From Mesorhizobium prunaredense (GTDB taxonomy: Bacteria > Pseudomonadota > Alphaproteobacteria > Rhizobiales > Rhizobiaceae), in contig NZ_FTPD01000045.1 in the NCBI RefSeq assembly GCF_900156895.1, forward strand, positions 532,748-596,747: a stretch of 64,000 bases of DNA, written 5' to 3'. The notes under the pieces were generated by a model. The model did no database searches, was not told the DNA's origin, and saw nothing but the letters and a program-made list of their open reading frames with translations. Of the stretch, positions 9,596 to 18,906 are shown piece by piece (the first letter of the stretch is position 1; the number at the start of each line of letters is the position of its first letter). The translations under genes were made by a program, and so were the position numbers.

Positions 9596-10255
9596 ATGGC
9601 CAAAACAGACACAAGGAGCGGACCGACTCGTCGAACGGTTCTGGAGGGCGGGGTGGCTACCGGCGTGCTTCTGGCTACCGGTATACCGGTATACACGGAG
9701 CCGGCCGGCGCCGTTGCGGCGGCCGCATCGCCGACGTCGGCGCCAACGATGCCGATGACCCTGCGGATCAACGCGAAGGATTTTGCCGTCGAGCTCGACC
9801 CGCGGACGACGCTGCTCGACGCGCTGCGCAACCATCTCGGCCTCACCGGCTCGAAGAAAGGCTGCGACCACGGCCAGTGCGGCGCATGCACGGTGCTCGT
9901 CGTTGGGCGCCGGATCAATTCCTGCCTGACGCTTGCCGCAATGCATGAAGGCGACGAGATCACCACGGTCGAGGGCCTGGCCGAGGGCGACCGGCTGCAT
10001 CCGGTGCAGGCCGCCTTCGTTGCCCGCGACGGCTTCCAGTGCGGTTACTGCACACCGGGCCAGATCTGCTCCGCGGTCGCTATGCTTGGCGAGGCCAGGG
10101 CCGGCTGGCCGAGCCATGCGAGCGCCGACGTGGCAGCGGCTTCCGTCGCTCTCACCGATGCCGAGATCCGCGAGCGGATGAGCGGCAACATCTGCCGTTG
10201 TGCCGCTTATCCGAACATCGTCGCTGCAATCCGCGACGCGGCAGAGGGGGCGTGA
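9596..10255 (+). CDS. paoA: Aldehyde oxidoreductase, Tat-exported [2Fe-2S] subunit (PaoA/YagT type)
   Basis: Small iron-sulfur subunit of a periplasmic molybdenum hydroxylase. A twin-arginine signal (TRRTVLEGG plus a hydrophobic stretch) leads a ferredoxin domain with CDHGQCGACTVLV and a second cluster domain with CGYCTPGQ and CRC in NICRCAAYP. These eight cysteines hold the two [2Fe-2S] clusters typical of the xanthine oxidase family. The ATG at 9596 is chosen because GGGAG sits seven bases upstream. The FAD and molybdopterin subunits follow directly. By analogy with E. coli PaoABC the complex oxidises aromatic or reactive aldehydes in the periplasm. Confidence 0.93.
   Translation: MAKTDTRSGPTRRTVLEGGVATGVLLATGIPVYTEPAGAVAAAASPTSAPTMPMTLRINAKDFAVELDPRTTLLDALRNHLGLTGSKKGCDHGQCGACTVLVVGRRINSCLTLAAMHEGDEITTVEGLAEGDRLHPVQAAFVARDGFQCGYCTPGQICSAVAMLGEARAGWPSHASADVAAASVALTDAEIRERMSGNICRCAAYPNIVAAIRDAAEGA
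9681..9694. promoter_or_regulatory. Perfect 14-bp palindrome GTATACCGGTATAC inside the paoA signal-peptide region
   Basis: A perfect dyad within the coding region for the Tat signal peptide. The same core recurs in the murQ-anmK gap near 43247 and in part near 44985. It could be a GntR-type operator placed inside a gene or simply chance; no function is proven. Confidence 0.25.
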
Positions 10256-10258
10256 GCA

Positions 10259-11245
<987 letters not shown>

Positions 11246-11254
11246 GGTGACACG

Positions 11255-13543
11255 ATGACAGAGACGAAGACCCGCGAGAACCGTCCTTCCAAAACACGCA
11301 GCGGCGTCATCGGGCGCCCGATCGACCGCATCGACGGTCCGCTCAAGGTGACAGGCGGTGCCACCTACGCCTACGAGAATGCACTGGATGGTACAGCCTA
11401 TGGCTATATTCTCGGCGCCGCCGTCGCCAAGGGGCGCATCGCCGAGATCGACACGGCCGAAGCGGAACGGGCGCCGGCAGTGCTGCTGGTCATGACGCAC
11501 CGGAATGCGCCGGCCCAGCCGGATTTCGGCCCAGCGGTCACGCCGACCGTGCCGGAGGTCTTCACGCGCGCCCGGCCCGCGCTCAACAGCGAGCGGGTGC
11601 GGTATTACGACGAGCCCGTCGCGCTCGTCGTTGCGGAGACGTTCGAGGCGGCACGCGCTGCTGCGGGCCTCATCAAAGTGCGCTACGACGAGGAGCCGGG
11701 CCTCTACGATTTACCGGGACATATGGCCGACGCCTACGCACCAAAGCGGACCAATGCCGGCTTCGAGACCGACAGCGTGATCGGCGACTTCGAGGGCGCC
11801 TTTGCTGCGGCTCCGGTCAAGATCGATGCTACCTACCGGACCCCCTTCGAACATCACAATCCGATGGAGCCCCACGCGACGCTCGCCGCCTGGTCAGGCA
11901 ACGAGTTGACGATCCATACATCGGCGCAAACCCTGGCGAATTTCCGGGCGGGGGTCGCCAGTACGCTTGGCATCCCGCCCGAGCGCGTGCGCATCGTGAG
12001 CCCGTTCATCGGCGGCGGCTTCGGCTCCAAGCTGATTGCCCATGCCGATACGATCCTGGCCGCGCTTGCTGCGCAGGTCCTGCAGCGTCCCGTCAAGATC
12101 GCGCTGACGCGACAACAGATGTTCGCCAATGCCGGTCATCGCGCAGAGATGATCCAACAGGTACGTCTCGGCGCGGACACCGACGGGCGGCTCACCGGGA
12201 TCGCGCACGACGTCTGGTCGGCAACGTCCAGCTTCGAGGAGTACTGCGAGCAAACGGCAGTTTTTGCCCGCTCGCTCTATGCGGCGCCGAACCGTGTCAC
12301 CCGCCATCGCCTGGTTCCGCTGGATATCAACCGCGGCGAATGGATGCGCTCGCCCGGCGAAGCGCCCGGCATGCTGGCCTTCGAATGCGCTATGGATGAA
12401 CTCGCCGAGCGGCTCGGACTGGACCCGATCGAGCTCAGGATCCGCAATGAACCGGCACAGGATCCCGAGCGCGGCGTGCCGTTCTCCACCCGCAACCTCG
12501 TCGCCTGCATGAAGGAAGGCGCCCGCCGTTTCGGTTGGGAGCGGAGAAACCCGACGCCGGGCCGCGCCCGAGAGGGCCGCAAGCTCATCGGCTGCGGCAT
12601 GGCGGCGGCGATCCGTCCGAACTACATCGGCGCGGCAACGGCGCGGGTCGCGATCGACCGCGACGGTCGGGTGACAGCGCGGCTCGACATGACCGATATC
12701 GGGACCGGCACTTATACGATCCTGACCCAGATCGCCGCGGACAGCCTCGGCTTGCCGATCTCGTCGATCAAAGTGGAGCTTGGCGACAGCCGTTTCCCGC
12801 GGACCGCCGGCTCCGGCGGGTCCTGGGGCGCGGCAAGCGCAGGGTCGGCGCTGTATAACGCCTGCAACGCCCTCAAGGAACGGATTTTGGAGGCGGCGCA
12901 GTCGAGCGAAGCCTCGCCATTGCGCGGCGCCAATGCCACCGAGGCGAGCTTTGCCGACGGCGAGGTCAGCGTCGGCCAGCGTTCGGCAAGCCTGGCCGAC
13001 CTCGTCCGACGGATCGCTCCCGGAGGGTTCGAGGCCGAGGGTTCCGTGGCCGCCGGCGCTGCCACCCAGTCATACAAGGCTTACTCGCAGCATTCCAATG
13101 GCGCGCATTTCGCCGAGGTCGCCGTCGATTGCGATACCGGTGAGATCCGCATGCGCCGGATGCTGGCGGTGATGGGCGCTGGCCGTATCCTCAACCCCAA
13201 GACCGCGCGCTCGCAAATCATCGGCGGCATGACTTGGGGAATCGGTGCGGCGCTGATGGAGCAGACAGTGCTCGACCGGCGCTACGGCCACTTCGTCAAT
13301 CACGATCTTGCCGAGTATCACGTCCCGATCAACGGCGACGTCCCCGAGATGGAGGTGGTCTTCCTCGAGGAACATGACGACAAGGCCAATCCATTCGGCG
13401 CGAAGGGGATCGGTGAACTCGGCGTCTGCGGTGCGGGGGCAGCTGTCGCCAACGCCATCTACAACGCGACCGGCGTGCGGGTGCGTGACTTTCCCATCAC
13501 CCTGGACAAGCTGCTGCCTGCCTTGCCGGTGATCGCCATTTGA
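11255..13543 (+). CDS. paoC: Aldehyde oxidoreductase, molybdopterin catalytic subunit (PaoC/YagR type)
   Basis: A 762-residue catalytic subunit of the xanthine dehydrogenase superfamily. Visible are the a/b hammerhead start (VIGRPIDRIDGPLKVTGGATY), the cofactor-binding motif SPFIGGGFGSK, a later glycine-rich loop GSGGSWGAAS, and the C-terminal GAKGIGELGVCG that carries the catalytic glutamate. There is no signal peptide, so it probably reaches the periplasm together with the Tat-exported PaoA subunit. Length fits E. coli PaoC plus small insertions. The cytosine dinucleotide form of the molybdenum cofactor is expected by family. Substrate is unknown. Confidence 0.93.
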   Translation: MTETKTRENRPSKTRSGVIGRPIDRIDGPLKVTGGATYAYENALDGTAYGYILGAAVAKGRIAEIDTAEAERAPAVLLVMTHRNAPAQPDFGPAVTPTVPEVFTRARPALNSERVRYYDEPVALVVAETFEAARAAAGLIKVRYDEEPGLYDLPGHMADAYAPKRTNAGFETDSVIGDFEGAFAAAPVKIDATYRTPFEHHNPMEPHATLAAWSGNELTIHTSAQTLANFRAGVASTLGIPPERVRIVSPFIGGGFGSKLIAHADTILAALAAQVLQRPVKIALTRQQMFANAGHRAEMIQQVRLGADTDGRLTGIAHDVWSATSSFEEYCEQTAVFARSLYAAPNRVTRHRLVPLDINRGEWMRSPGEAPGMLAFECAMDELAERLGLDPIELRIRNEPAQDPERGVPFSTRNLVACMKEGARRFGWERRNPTPGRAREGRKLIGCGMAAAIRPNYIGAATARVAIDRDGRVTARLDMTDIGTGTYTILTQIAADSLGLPISSIKVELGDSRFPRTAGSGGSWGAASAGSALYNACNALKERILEAAQSSEASPLRGANATEASFADGEVSVGQRSASLADLVRRIAPGGFEAEGSVAAGAATQSYKAYSQHSNGAHFAEVAVDCDTGEIRMRRMLAVMGAGRILNPKTARSQIIGGMTWGIGAALMEQTVLDRRYGHFVNHDLAEYHVPINGDVPEMEVVFLEEHDDKANPFGAKGIGELGVCGAGAAVANAIYNATGVRVRDFPITLDKLLPALPVIAI

Positions 13544-13736
13544 CGCGGCAAGTTGTCAGTTCCTGCCACCGCATCTTCTTCGAGCACTTCAAGGTCAAGG
13601 GCAAAGAGGCAGCCAATCCCTGCGTGCAGGTCCTGGCCGCGCCGGAACATATTGCCGCGTGAAATGTCCGTCCCGGGTGGAAATTCCGGTAACACGCTGT
13701 ACTATCTGCGAAATTGCCGAAATCGGGAGGCTGCCG

Positions 13737-14744
13737 GTGCAGACCAAGAAGATCATCAACGACGGCAACCGCACTGTCGACGAGATGCTGGATGGCATTC
13801 TGGCCGCGCATCCCCGCCACCTCAAAAGCGCGGAGGGCAGCCCACGCTCGATTATCGCCCGCGATGGGCCTCGCCAGGGCAAGGTCGGCCTCGTCATCGG
13901 CGGCGGCTCCGGCCACGAGCCGACATTCCTCGGCTTCGTCGGCAAGGGGCTGGCCGACGCGGCGGCAATAGGCAACGTCTTTGCGTCGCCGCCGCCGGAC
14001 CCGATCCTCGGATGCGCCAAGGCGGCCAGCGGCGGCGCCGGCGTGCTGTTCATGTACGGCAACTATGCCGGCGACGTGATGAACTTCGACATGGCCGCAG
14101 AGATGGCGGCGATGGATGACATCGAGGTGCGCACCGTGCTGACCACCGACGACGTGGCATCGGCGCCGCGTGACCAGAGGCAAAAGCGGCGCGGCGTTGC
14201 CGGCAATTTCTTCATCTTCAAGGCCGCTGGTGCCGCCTGCGACCGGATGCTGTCATTCGATGAGTGCGAGCGCATCGCCAGGAAGGCCAACGATCACACC
14301 TTCACCATGGGCGTGGCGCTGTCGCCCTGCTCGCTGCCGCAGACCCGCCGGCCGAATTTCGAAATCGGGCCGGACGAGATGGAGATCGGCATGGGCATTC
14401 ATGGCGAGCCAGGCATCGCACGCGGAAAACTGAAAACAGCCGACGAGATCACCGACGAGATGCTGGACAAGATCTTCGCCGAGATGGCGCCGGCGCGTGG
14501 CGACAAAGTCGCCGTGCTCGTCAATTCGCTCGGCTCGACGCCGCTGATGGAGCTCTACATCATGAACCGGCGCGTCAAGCAGCGGCTCGATGACATCGGC
14601 GTGTCAGTTCACGCGACCTGGGTCGGCAATTATTGCACCTCGCTCGAAATGGCCGGCGCCTCGGTGACGCTGATGCATCTCGACGCCGAATTGCAGACGA
14701 TGCTCGATCATCCTTGCGACTGCGCCATGTTCCGCGCCGGCTGA
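13737..14744 (+). CDS. dhaK: Dihydroxyacetone/erythrulose kinase, substrate-binding subunit (DhaK-like)
   Basis: A 335-residue DhaK-family protein that binds a short keto-sugar covalently through a histidine, here H222 in MGIHGEPGI. Other hallmarks are KVGLVIGGGSGHEP and FMYGNYAGDVMNFDMA near the N terminus. The GTG at 13737 is chosen over an ATG 78 bases upstream because GGGAGG stands six bases before it and the product then matches family length. Its partner DhaL follows at 11 bp. The setting beside tpiB, rpiB and erythritol genes suggests erythrulose rather than dihydroxyacetone as substrate, as for the LerK-type kinases. That is an inference. Confidence 0.87.
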   Translation: MQTKKIINDGNRTVDEMLDGILAAHPRHLKSAEGSPRSIIARDGPRQGKVGLVIGGGSGHEPTFLGFVGKGLADAAAIGNVFASPPPDPILGCAKAASGGAGVLFMYGNYAGDVMNFDMAAEMAAMDDIEVRTVLTTDDVASAPRDQRQKRRGVAGNFFIFKAAGAACDRMLSFDECERIARKANDHTFTMGVALSPCSLPQTRRPNFEIGPDEMEIGMGIHGEPGIARGKLKTADEITDEMLDKIFAEMAPARGDKVAVLVNSLGSTPLMELYIMNRRVKQRLDDIGVSVHATWVGNYCTSLEMAGASVTLMHLDAELQTMLDHPCDCAMFRAG

Positions 14745-14754
14745 AGGCGCATCC

Positions 14755-15393
14755 ATGACATCCATCGACGCAGCCGATCTGAAAAGAATGTTCGATGCGA
14801 TCGCGGTGGCGATCGAAGCCGACAAGGACAGGCTCTGTCAGCTCGACGGCGTCATTGGCGACGCCGACCACGGCATCGCCATGGCGCTCGGCTTTGGCGC
14901 GGTGCGCGATGCGCTGGCGCCGCTGGAGCTTTCGGCGACCGAGCCGACTGTTCTCCTCAACACTGCGGCGAAGTCATTCCTTAACGCCGTCGGCGCCTCG
15001 TCGGGCCCGCTCTACGCGACGGCCTTCATGCGTGGCGCGGCTGCCGTCAAGGGCAAGGCGACCTTGGCGGGCGCCGATTTCATCGCCCTGTTGCAGGCGA
15101 TGGCGCAAGGCATCCAGGATCGCGGCAAGGCGGAGATCGGCGAGAAGACGATGGTCGACGCCTGGCTGCCAGCGGCGCAAGCCGCGGCCGCTGCCCATGC
15201 CTCAGGCAAAACTGTGTCCGAAAGCCTGGCAGCCGCCCTTCAAGCAGCCGAACGGGGCGCCGAGGCGACCAAGGATATGATCGCCGCGAAGGGCCGCTCC
15301 TCGCGGCTGGGCGAGCGATCGCTCGGACACATCGATCCCGGCGCGGCGTCGGCGGTTACCGTTATCGGCGCGATGCGAAAAAGCCTGGGTTAG
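14755..15393 (+). CDS. dhaL: Dihydroxyacetone/erythrulose kinase, nucleotide-binding subunit (DhaL-like)
   Basis: A 212-residue all-helical DhaL-type subunit. The metal/nucleotide motif GVIGDADHGIAMALGF carries the conserved aspartates, with ASSGPLYATAFMRGA and a C-terminal HIDPGAASAV stretch. Which phosphoryl donor it uses (ATP or phosphotransferase system) is not settled by sequence reading; no DhaM gene is nearby, which favours ATP. It ends tail-to-tail with rpiB, the two stop codons overlapping by four bases inside a small CTGGG/CCCAG hairpin (15385-15398). Confidence 0.87.
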   Translation: MTSIDAADLKRMFDAIAVAIEADKDRLCQLDGVIGDADHGIAMALGFGAVRDALAPLELSATEPTVLLNTAAKSFLNAVGASSGPLYATAFMRGAAAVKGKATLAGADFIALLQAMAQGIQDRGKAEIGEKTMVDAWLPAAQAAAAAHASGKTVSESLAAALQAAERGAEATKDMIAAKGRSSRLGERSLGHIDPGAASAVTVIGAMRKSLG

Positions 15394-15833
15394 CCCAGCT
15401 TCGCCGCGTCGAGCCTGTCGATCGCCTGGACATTGCCGGCCGATGGCCCGTTTTCGTCGAACTCCGATGCGAGCCAGGCATCGACGATCGACTTGGCCAG
15501 TTCCGGGCCGATGACGCGGGCGCCCATGGTGATGATCTGGGCATTGTTGGATTTGGCCGCGCGCTCCGCCGAATAGGTGTCGTGGGTGAGTGCGGCGCGA
15601 ATGCCGGGCACCTTGTTTGCGGAGATGGAAACGCCGATGCCGGTGCCGCAAAACAGGATGCCGCGATCGTTCTCGCCGTCAAGGATGGTCTGGGCGAGCT
15701 TCTGCGAGAGGTCGGCATAGTAGCCGGCCTGGCTGAGGTCGCTGACGGTGAGGCCGGGTTTGGTGGCCAGGTGAGCGGCAATGACGTCGAGCAGCGGCTT
15801 GCCGGCGCTGTCGGCCCCAATGGCAATTTTCAT
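15390..15833 (-). CDS. rpiB: D-erythrose-4-phosphate (D-erythrulose-4-P) isomerase, RpiB family (EryI)
   Basis: A 147-residue RpiB-family sugar phosphate isomerase with the catalytic cysteine in LFCGTGIGVSISANK and the anion-hole region KSNNAQIITMGARV. In Brucella and Rhizobium the homologue EryI/RpiB interconverts D-erythrulose 4-phosphate and D-erythrose 4-phosphate, the last step of erythritol degradation. It lies 28 bp after tpiB in the order eryR-tpiB-rpiB known from those genera. The ATG at 15833 has an AGGA-containing purine stretch about eight bases upstream. Confidence 0.92.
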   Translation of the reverse strand: MKIAIGADSAGKPLLDVIAAHLATKPGLTVSDLSQAGYYADLSQKLAQTILDGENDRGILFCGTGIGVSISANKVPGIRAALTHDTYSAERAAKSNNAQIITMGARVIGPELAKSIVDAWLASEFDENGPSAGNVQAIDRLDAAKLG

Positions 15834-15861
15834 TTTTTTTGTCCTTTCCTGTTCGATTGCT

Positions 15862-16620
15862 TCAGATCGCCGCCGAGGCGCGTTCGAGGATGTCGATATA
15901 GCCTTCCGCCTGCCAGGCGGAGCGGCCGATGAACAGCCCGTCGATATGAGGCTGGCCGATCAGCTCGGCGGCATTTTGCGGATTGACGCTGCCGCCATAA
16001 AGCACCGGCGGTATGGCCGGCAGAAGATCGCCGGCGATCTTCTTGATCAGCGCCTGCTGCCTGTCGGCGTAGTCGGCACTTGCCGGAATGCCCTTGTCGC
16101 CGATCGCCCAGACCGGTTCGTAAGCAAACAGGATCGTCGCCGCCTTTGCCTGGCCTTCGAGGTATTGCAGCGCGCCGCGCACCTGCAAGGCCAGCACCGC
16201 ATCGGCCTGGCTGCTGTTGCGTTGCGCCAATGTCTCGCCGACGCAAATGAGCGGCACCAACCCGTGCTTCACCGCCGCTGCGGTCTTGAGACCAACCGTA
16301 TTGTCGGTCTCGCCGAAATGCTCGCGCCGTTCGCTATGGCCGAGCTCGACGAGGTCGAGCCCGCAATCCGTCAGCATCACCGGCGAGATCTCGCCGGTCC
16401 AGGCGCCGGCGTCGGCCCAGTGCATGTTCTGGGCACCGACCTTGATCCGCGTCGATGCCAGCGCTTTCTTGACCTCGCGGACCGCCGTGAAGGGCAGGAT
16501 GACGAAGGGCTGGATACGATCGTCGAAACCCGGGACGAACCCAGCCAGCGCCCTGGCAAAGTCAGTCGCTTCCGCAAGCGTCTTGTTCATTTTCCAGCTT
16601 GTGCCGACCCAATAAGCCAC
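15862..16620 (-). CDS. tpiB: L-erythrulose-1-phosphate isomerase, triosephosphate isomerase family (EryH/TpiB)
   Basis: A 252-residue TIM-barrel isomerase keeping the triosephosphate isomerase catalytic set: lysine in WKMNK, histidine in LGHSERREHFGE and glutamate in FAYEPVWAIG. Brucella EryH (TpiA2) converts D-3-tetrulose 4-phosphate, the same compound as L-erythrulose 1-phosphate, to D-erythrulose 4-phosphate. The GTG at 16620 is preferred over an upstream ATG at 16647 because a strong AAGGAGG lies six bases before it and the protein then starts just ahead of the family's first beta strand. It is co-directional with rpiB downstream and eryR upstream. Confidence 0.92.
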   Translation of the reverse strand: MAYWVGTSWKMNKTLAEATDFARALAGFVPGFDDRIQPFVILPFTAVREVKKALASTRIKVGAQNMHWADAGAWTGEISPVMLTDCGLDLVELGHSERREHFGETDNTVGLKTAAAVKHGLVPLICVGETLAQRNSSQADAVLALQVRGALQYLEGQAKAATILFAYEPVWAIGDKGIPASADYADRQQALIKKIAGDLLPAIPPVLYGGSVNPQNAAELIGQPHIDGLFIGRSAWQAEGYIDILERASAAI

Positions 16621-16633
16621 GCGTCCTCCTTCT

Positions 16634-16670
16634 AGAGCCTGTTCCATCCTGCGAGGCGGGATGGGGCTCT
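16634..16670 (-). terminator. Stem-loop between eryR and tpiB
   Basis: An inverted repeat with outer arms AGAGCC/GGCTCT and inner arms CCATCC/GGATGG around a short loop. There is no clear U-tract on either strand. It may be an mRNA processing or attenuating hairpin rather than a true terminator, since tpiB begins 14 bases beyond it. Confidence 0.35.
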
Positions 16671-16682
16671 ATCTTCTTCTTT

Positions 16683-16732
16683 GACCATGATCTTTTTCCG
16701 AAAACCGGTTCCCACTTTTCGGGATCATGGTC
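16683..16732. repeat. 50-bp palindromic intergenic element (GACCATGATC ... GATCATGGTC)
   Basis: A near-perfect palindrome with ten-base arms and a centre containing AAAACCGGTTCCCACTTTT. It abuts and partly overlaps the eryR stop codon. A related 49-bp element with a closely similar centre but different arms lies at 28147. Short palindromes of this sort are common between genes in rhizobial genomes. In RNA it would form a strong hairpin at the 3' end of the eryR message. Confidence 0.75.
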
Positions 16733-17499
16733 TAGTCCTTCTCGACCAGTGTTAGCGAGACACCGGCGCCATCCAGCGCCTCGCGCATCTGCGGTCCCAG
16801 TTCTCGACCGGTGAAGACGGCGTCGAACGCCTTGAGATCGGTCAGGAAATGCAGGGCCGTGCGGCCGAACTTGCCGTGATCGACCAGCAGATATTTGCGG
16901 GCGGCCGCGGCCATCATCAACCGCTTGGTATGGACCACTTCCTGGTCCTGGTGGAAGGCGGAAACGCCGTGGATGGCGGACGACGACAGGAAGGCGACAT
17001 CGGCGCGCAACGATCTCAGCGTGTCCTCGGCAAGCAGGCCGAAGAAACCGTGGAATTTCTTGCTGTACTGGCCGCCGAGCGCGATCAGGGTGATGCCGGC
17101 AACGCCGGCCAGATCCTGTATCACGGCCAGATTGTTGGAGATCACCGTCAGCGGGCGCAGATCCGCAAGGTGGCGCGCAATGCCGCCCGCCGTCGAGCCG
17201 TCGTCGATGATCACCGTTTGGCCCGGTTCGATGACAGACACGGCGGCAACCGCCAAGCGCTGCTTCTCCTCGGCGGCCTGCTTCTGACGGTAGCGGAAAT
17301 CACTTTCGAACAGGCCGCTCGGCTGGATCGAGGCGCCGCCGCGTATCTTGCGCAGGAAGCCGCTTTCCTCGAGCTCGTCGAGGTCGCGATGGACCGTCAT
17401 CTTCGACACGCCGAAGCGCGAGGCAAGGTCATCGACACTGGCCGTGCCGGTGTCCATCAAAAAATCCATGATGCCTTGCCGCCGGCCGTCGCTCTTCAT
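16732..17499 (-). CDS. eryR: DeoR-family transcriptional regulator (EryR-like)
   Basis: A 255-residue repressor with an N-terminal DeoR helix-turn-helix (ASVDDLASRFGVSKMTVHRDLDEL) and the sugar-phosphate-binding DeoR C domain (TVIIDDGSTAGGIARHLADL, then TVISNNLAVI). The ATG at 17499 gives the standard family length; longer in-frame starts at 17577 and 17607 add an unrelated arginine-rich stretch. A DeoR gene heads the tpiB-rpiB operon in Rhizobium and Brucella, where it is called eryR. It is probably induced by an erythritol-pathway intermediate. The gap to the divergent aldolase gene (17500-17798) is AT-rich and likely holds both promoters. Confidence 0.88.
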   Translation of the reverse strand: MKSDGRRQGIMDFLMDTGTASVDDLASRFGVSKMTVHRDLDELEESGFLRKIRGGASIQPSGLFESDFRYRQKQAAEEKQRLAVAAVSVIEPGQTVIIDDGSTAGGIARHLADLRPLTVISNNLAVIQDLAGVAGITLIALGGQYSKKFHGFFGLLAEDTLRSLRADVAFLSSSAIHGVSAFHQDQEVVHTKRLMMAAAARKYLLVDHGKFGRTALHFLTDLKAFDAVFTGRELGPQMREALDGAGVSLTLVEKD

Positions 17500-17798
17500 C
17501 GTCCAGATTGTCCAGCCTGTTTCCTGATCCCGGTCCGCTGCGAATCCGCGGTGGCGGAAACGGCGAGCCAAAGCCATTATAACAGAGGAAATCGCATAGT
17601 CACCCAATCTTTTGTGATGATGTTACATTTCCTTGGGATATTATTCGCTTCTGATTGCTGTCTTGTAACAAGAATTGCTCCCGGCGCCTTGGCCAAAGGT
17701 TGCGGTTCTCCGGAAATCCGGCCAGAAGCATCAATGGGCTGAATGACGATCGGACAGCTCGCAATCATAGGCTTGAACCAAATACGGGAGACTATTGG
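17500..17798. promoter_or_regulatory. Divergent intergenic region between eryR and the class II aldolase gene
   Basis: A 299-bp non-coding gap, markedly AT-rich around 17570-17680 against the surrounding GC-rich genes. It should contain both divergent promoters. GGGAG at 17786-17790 is the ribosome-binding site for the GTG start of the aldolase gene. No sharp operator palindrome was recognised. Confidence 0.45.
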
Positions 17799-18863
17799 GT
17801 GGCTCGCATCACATTGAGACAATTGCTCGACCATGCCGCCGAACACGGCTATGGCGTGCCTGCCTTCAACATGAACAATATGGAACAGGGCCTTGCCATC
17901 ATGGAGGCGGCCGAGGACACCAAATCGCCTGTCATCCTGCAGGCGAGCCGCGGCGCCCGCGCCTATGCCAACGACGTCGTGCTGGCCAAGCTGATCGACG
18001 CGCTGGTCGAGATCCATCCCGATATCCCGGTCTGCATGCATCTCGACCATGCCAACAACGAAGCCACCTGCGTGACCGCGATTCAGCACGGCTTCACCTC
18101 GGTGATGATGGACGGATCGCTGAAGGAGGACGGCAAGACGCCGGCCGATTACGACTATAATTCCGGCATCACGCGGCGCGTCGTCGATATGGCGCATTGG
18201 GGCGGCGTATCGGTGGAAGGCGAGATCGGCGTTCTCGGATCCCTGGAGATGGGCGGCGGCGAACAGGAAGACGGCCACGGCGTCGAGGGTGCCGTCAGCC
18301 ACGACCAGCTGCTGACCGATCCGGAGCAGGCGGTGCAGTTCGTCAAGGACACGCATGTCGATGCGCTGGCCGTCGCCATGGGCACCAGCCACGGCGCCTA
18401 CAAGTTCTCGCGCAAGCCGGACGGCGCGGTGCTCGCCATGAACGTGATCGAGGAGATCCACCGCCGCCTGCCGAACATGCACCTAGTCATGCACGGCTCA
18501 TCCTCGGTGCCGGAAGAGCTGCAGGAGATCATCAACAAATATGGCGGCCAGATGAAGCCGACATGGGGTGTGCCGGTCGAGGAGATCCAGCGCGGCATCA
18601 AGCACGGCGTGCGCAAGATCAACATCGACACCGACAACCGCATGGCGCTGACCGGCGCGATCCGCAAGGTGCTGACCGAGAACCCGAGCGAGTTCGACCC
18701 GCGCAAATATCTGACGCCGGCAATGGCCGCCATGAGGAAGCTGTGCAAAGAGCGCTTCGAGCAGTTCGGCACCGCCGGCAACGCCCCCAAGATCAAGCCA
18801 CTGTCGGTCTCGGAAATGGCCAAGCGCTACAAGTCGGGCAGTCTCGACCCGAAATTCGGCTGA
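17799..18863 (+). CDS. fba: Class II fructose-1,6-bisphosphate aldolase (CbbA type)
   Basis: A 354-residue zinc-dependent aldolase that cleaves fructose 1,6-bisphosphate to dihydroxyacetone phosphate and glyceraldehyde 3-phosphate. Zinc ligands and phosphate-binding sites are visible in CMHLDHANNE, VEGEIGVLG, GTSHGAYKF and VMHGSSSVPEE, with KINIDTDNRMA near the end. The start is GTG at 17799, with GGGAG eight bases upstream and the family N terminus ARITLRQLLDHA directly after it. It stands divergent from eryR and convergent with eryC, an isolated plus-strand gene inside the erythritol region. It may process triose or tetrose phosphates formed there; it could equally be the ordinary gluconeogenic enzyme. 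Confidence 0.94.
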   Translation: MARITLRQLLDHAAEHGYGVPAFNMNNMEQGLAIMEAAEDTKSPVILQASRGARAYANDVVLAKLIDALVEIHPDIPVCMHLDHANNEATCVTAIQHGFTSVMMDGSLKEDGKTPADYDYNSGITRRVVDMAHWGGVSVEGEIGVLGSLEMGGGEQEDGHGVEGAVSHDQLLTDPEQAVQFVKDTHVDALAVAMGTSHGAYKFSRKPDGAVLAMNVIEEIHRRLPNMHLVMHGSSSVPEELQEIINKYGGQMKPTWGVPVEEIQRGIKHGVRKINIDTDNRMALTGAIRKVLTENPSEFDPRKYLTPAMAAMRKLCKERFEQFGTAGNAPKIKPLSVSEMAKRYKSGSLDPKFG

Positions 18864-18878
18864 CGTATTCTGGTTCTG

Positions 18879-18903
18879 AACAGGAGCCGCATCGGCTCCT
18901 GTT
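18879..18903. terminator. Bidirectional hairpin between fba and eryC
   Basis: A perfect ten-base stem (AACAGGAGCC / GGCTCCTGTT) with a five-base loop in the 43-bp gap between two convergent genes. The U-tract is weak on both sides, but position and symmetry fit a shared terminator. Confidence 0.6.
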
Positions 18904-18906
18904 CAT

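Noticed and set aside
13544..13736. A short tail-like peptide (FFEHFKVKGKEAANPCVQVL) between paoC and dhaK
   Set aside because: No start codon or family is recognised; it may be a gene remnant, but the evidence is too thin to annotate.
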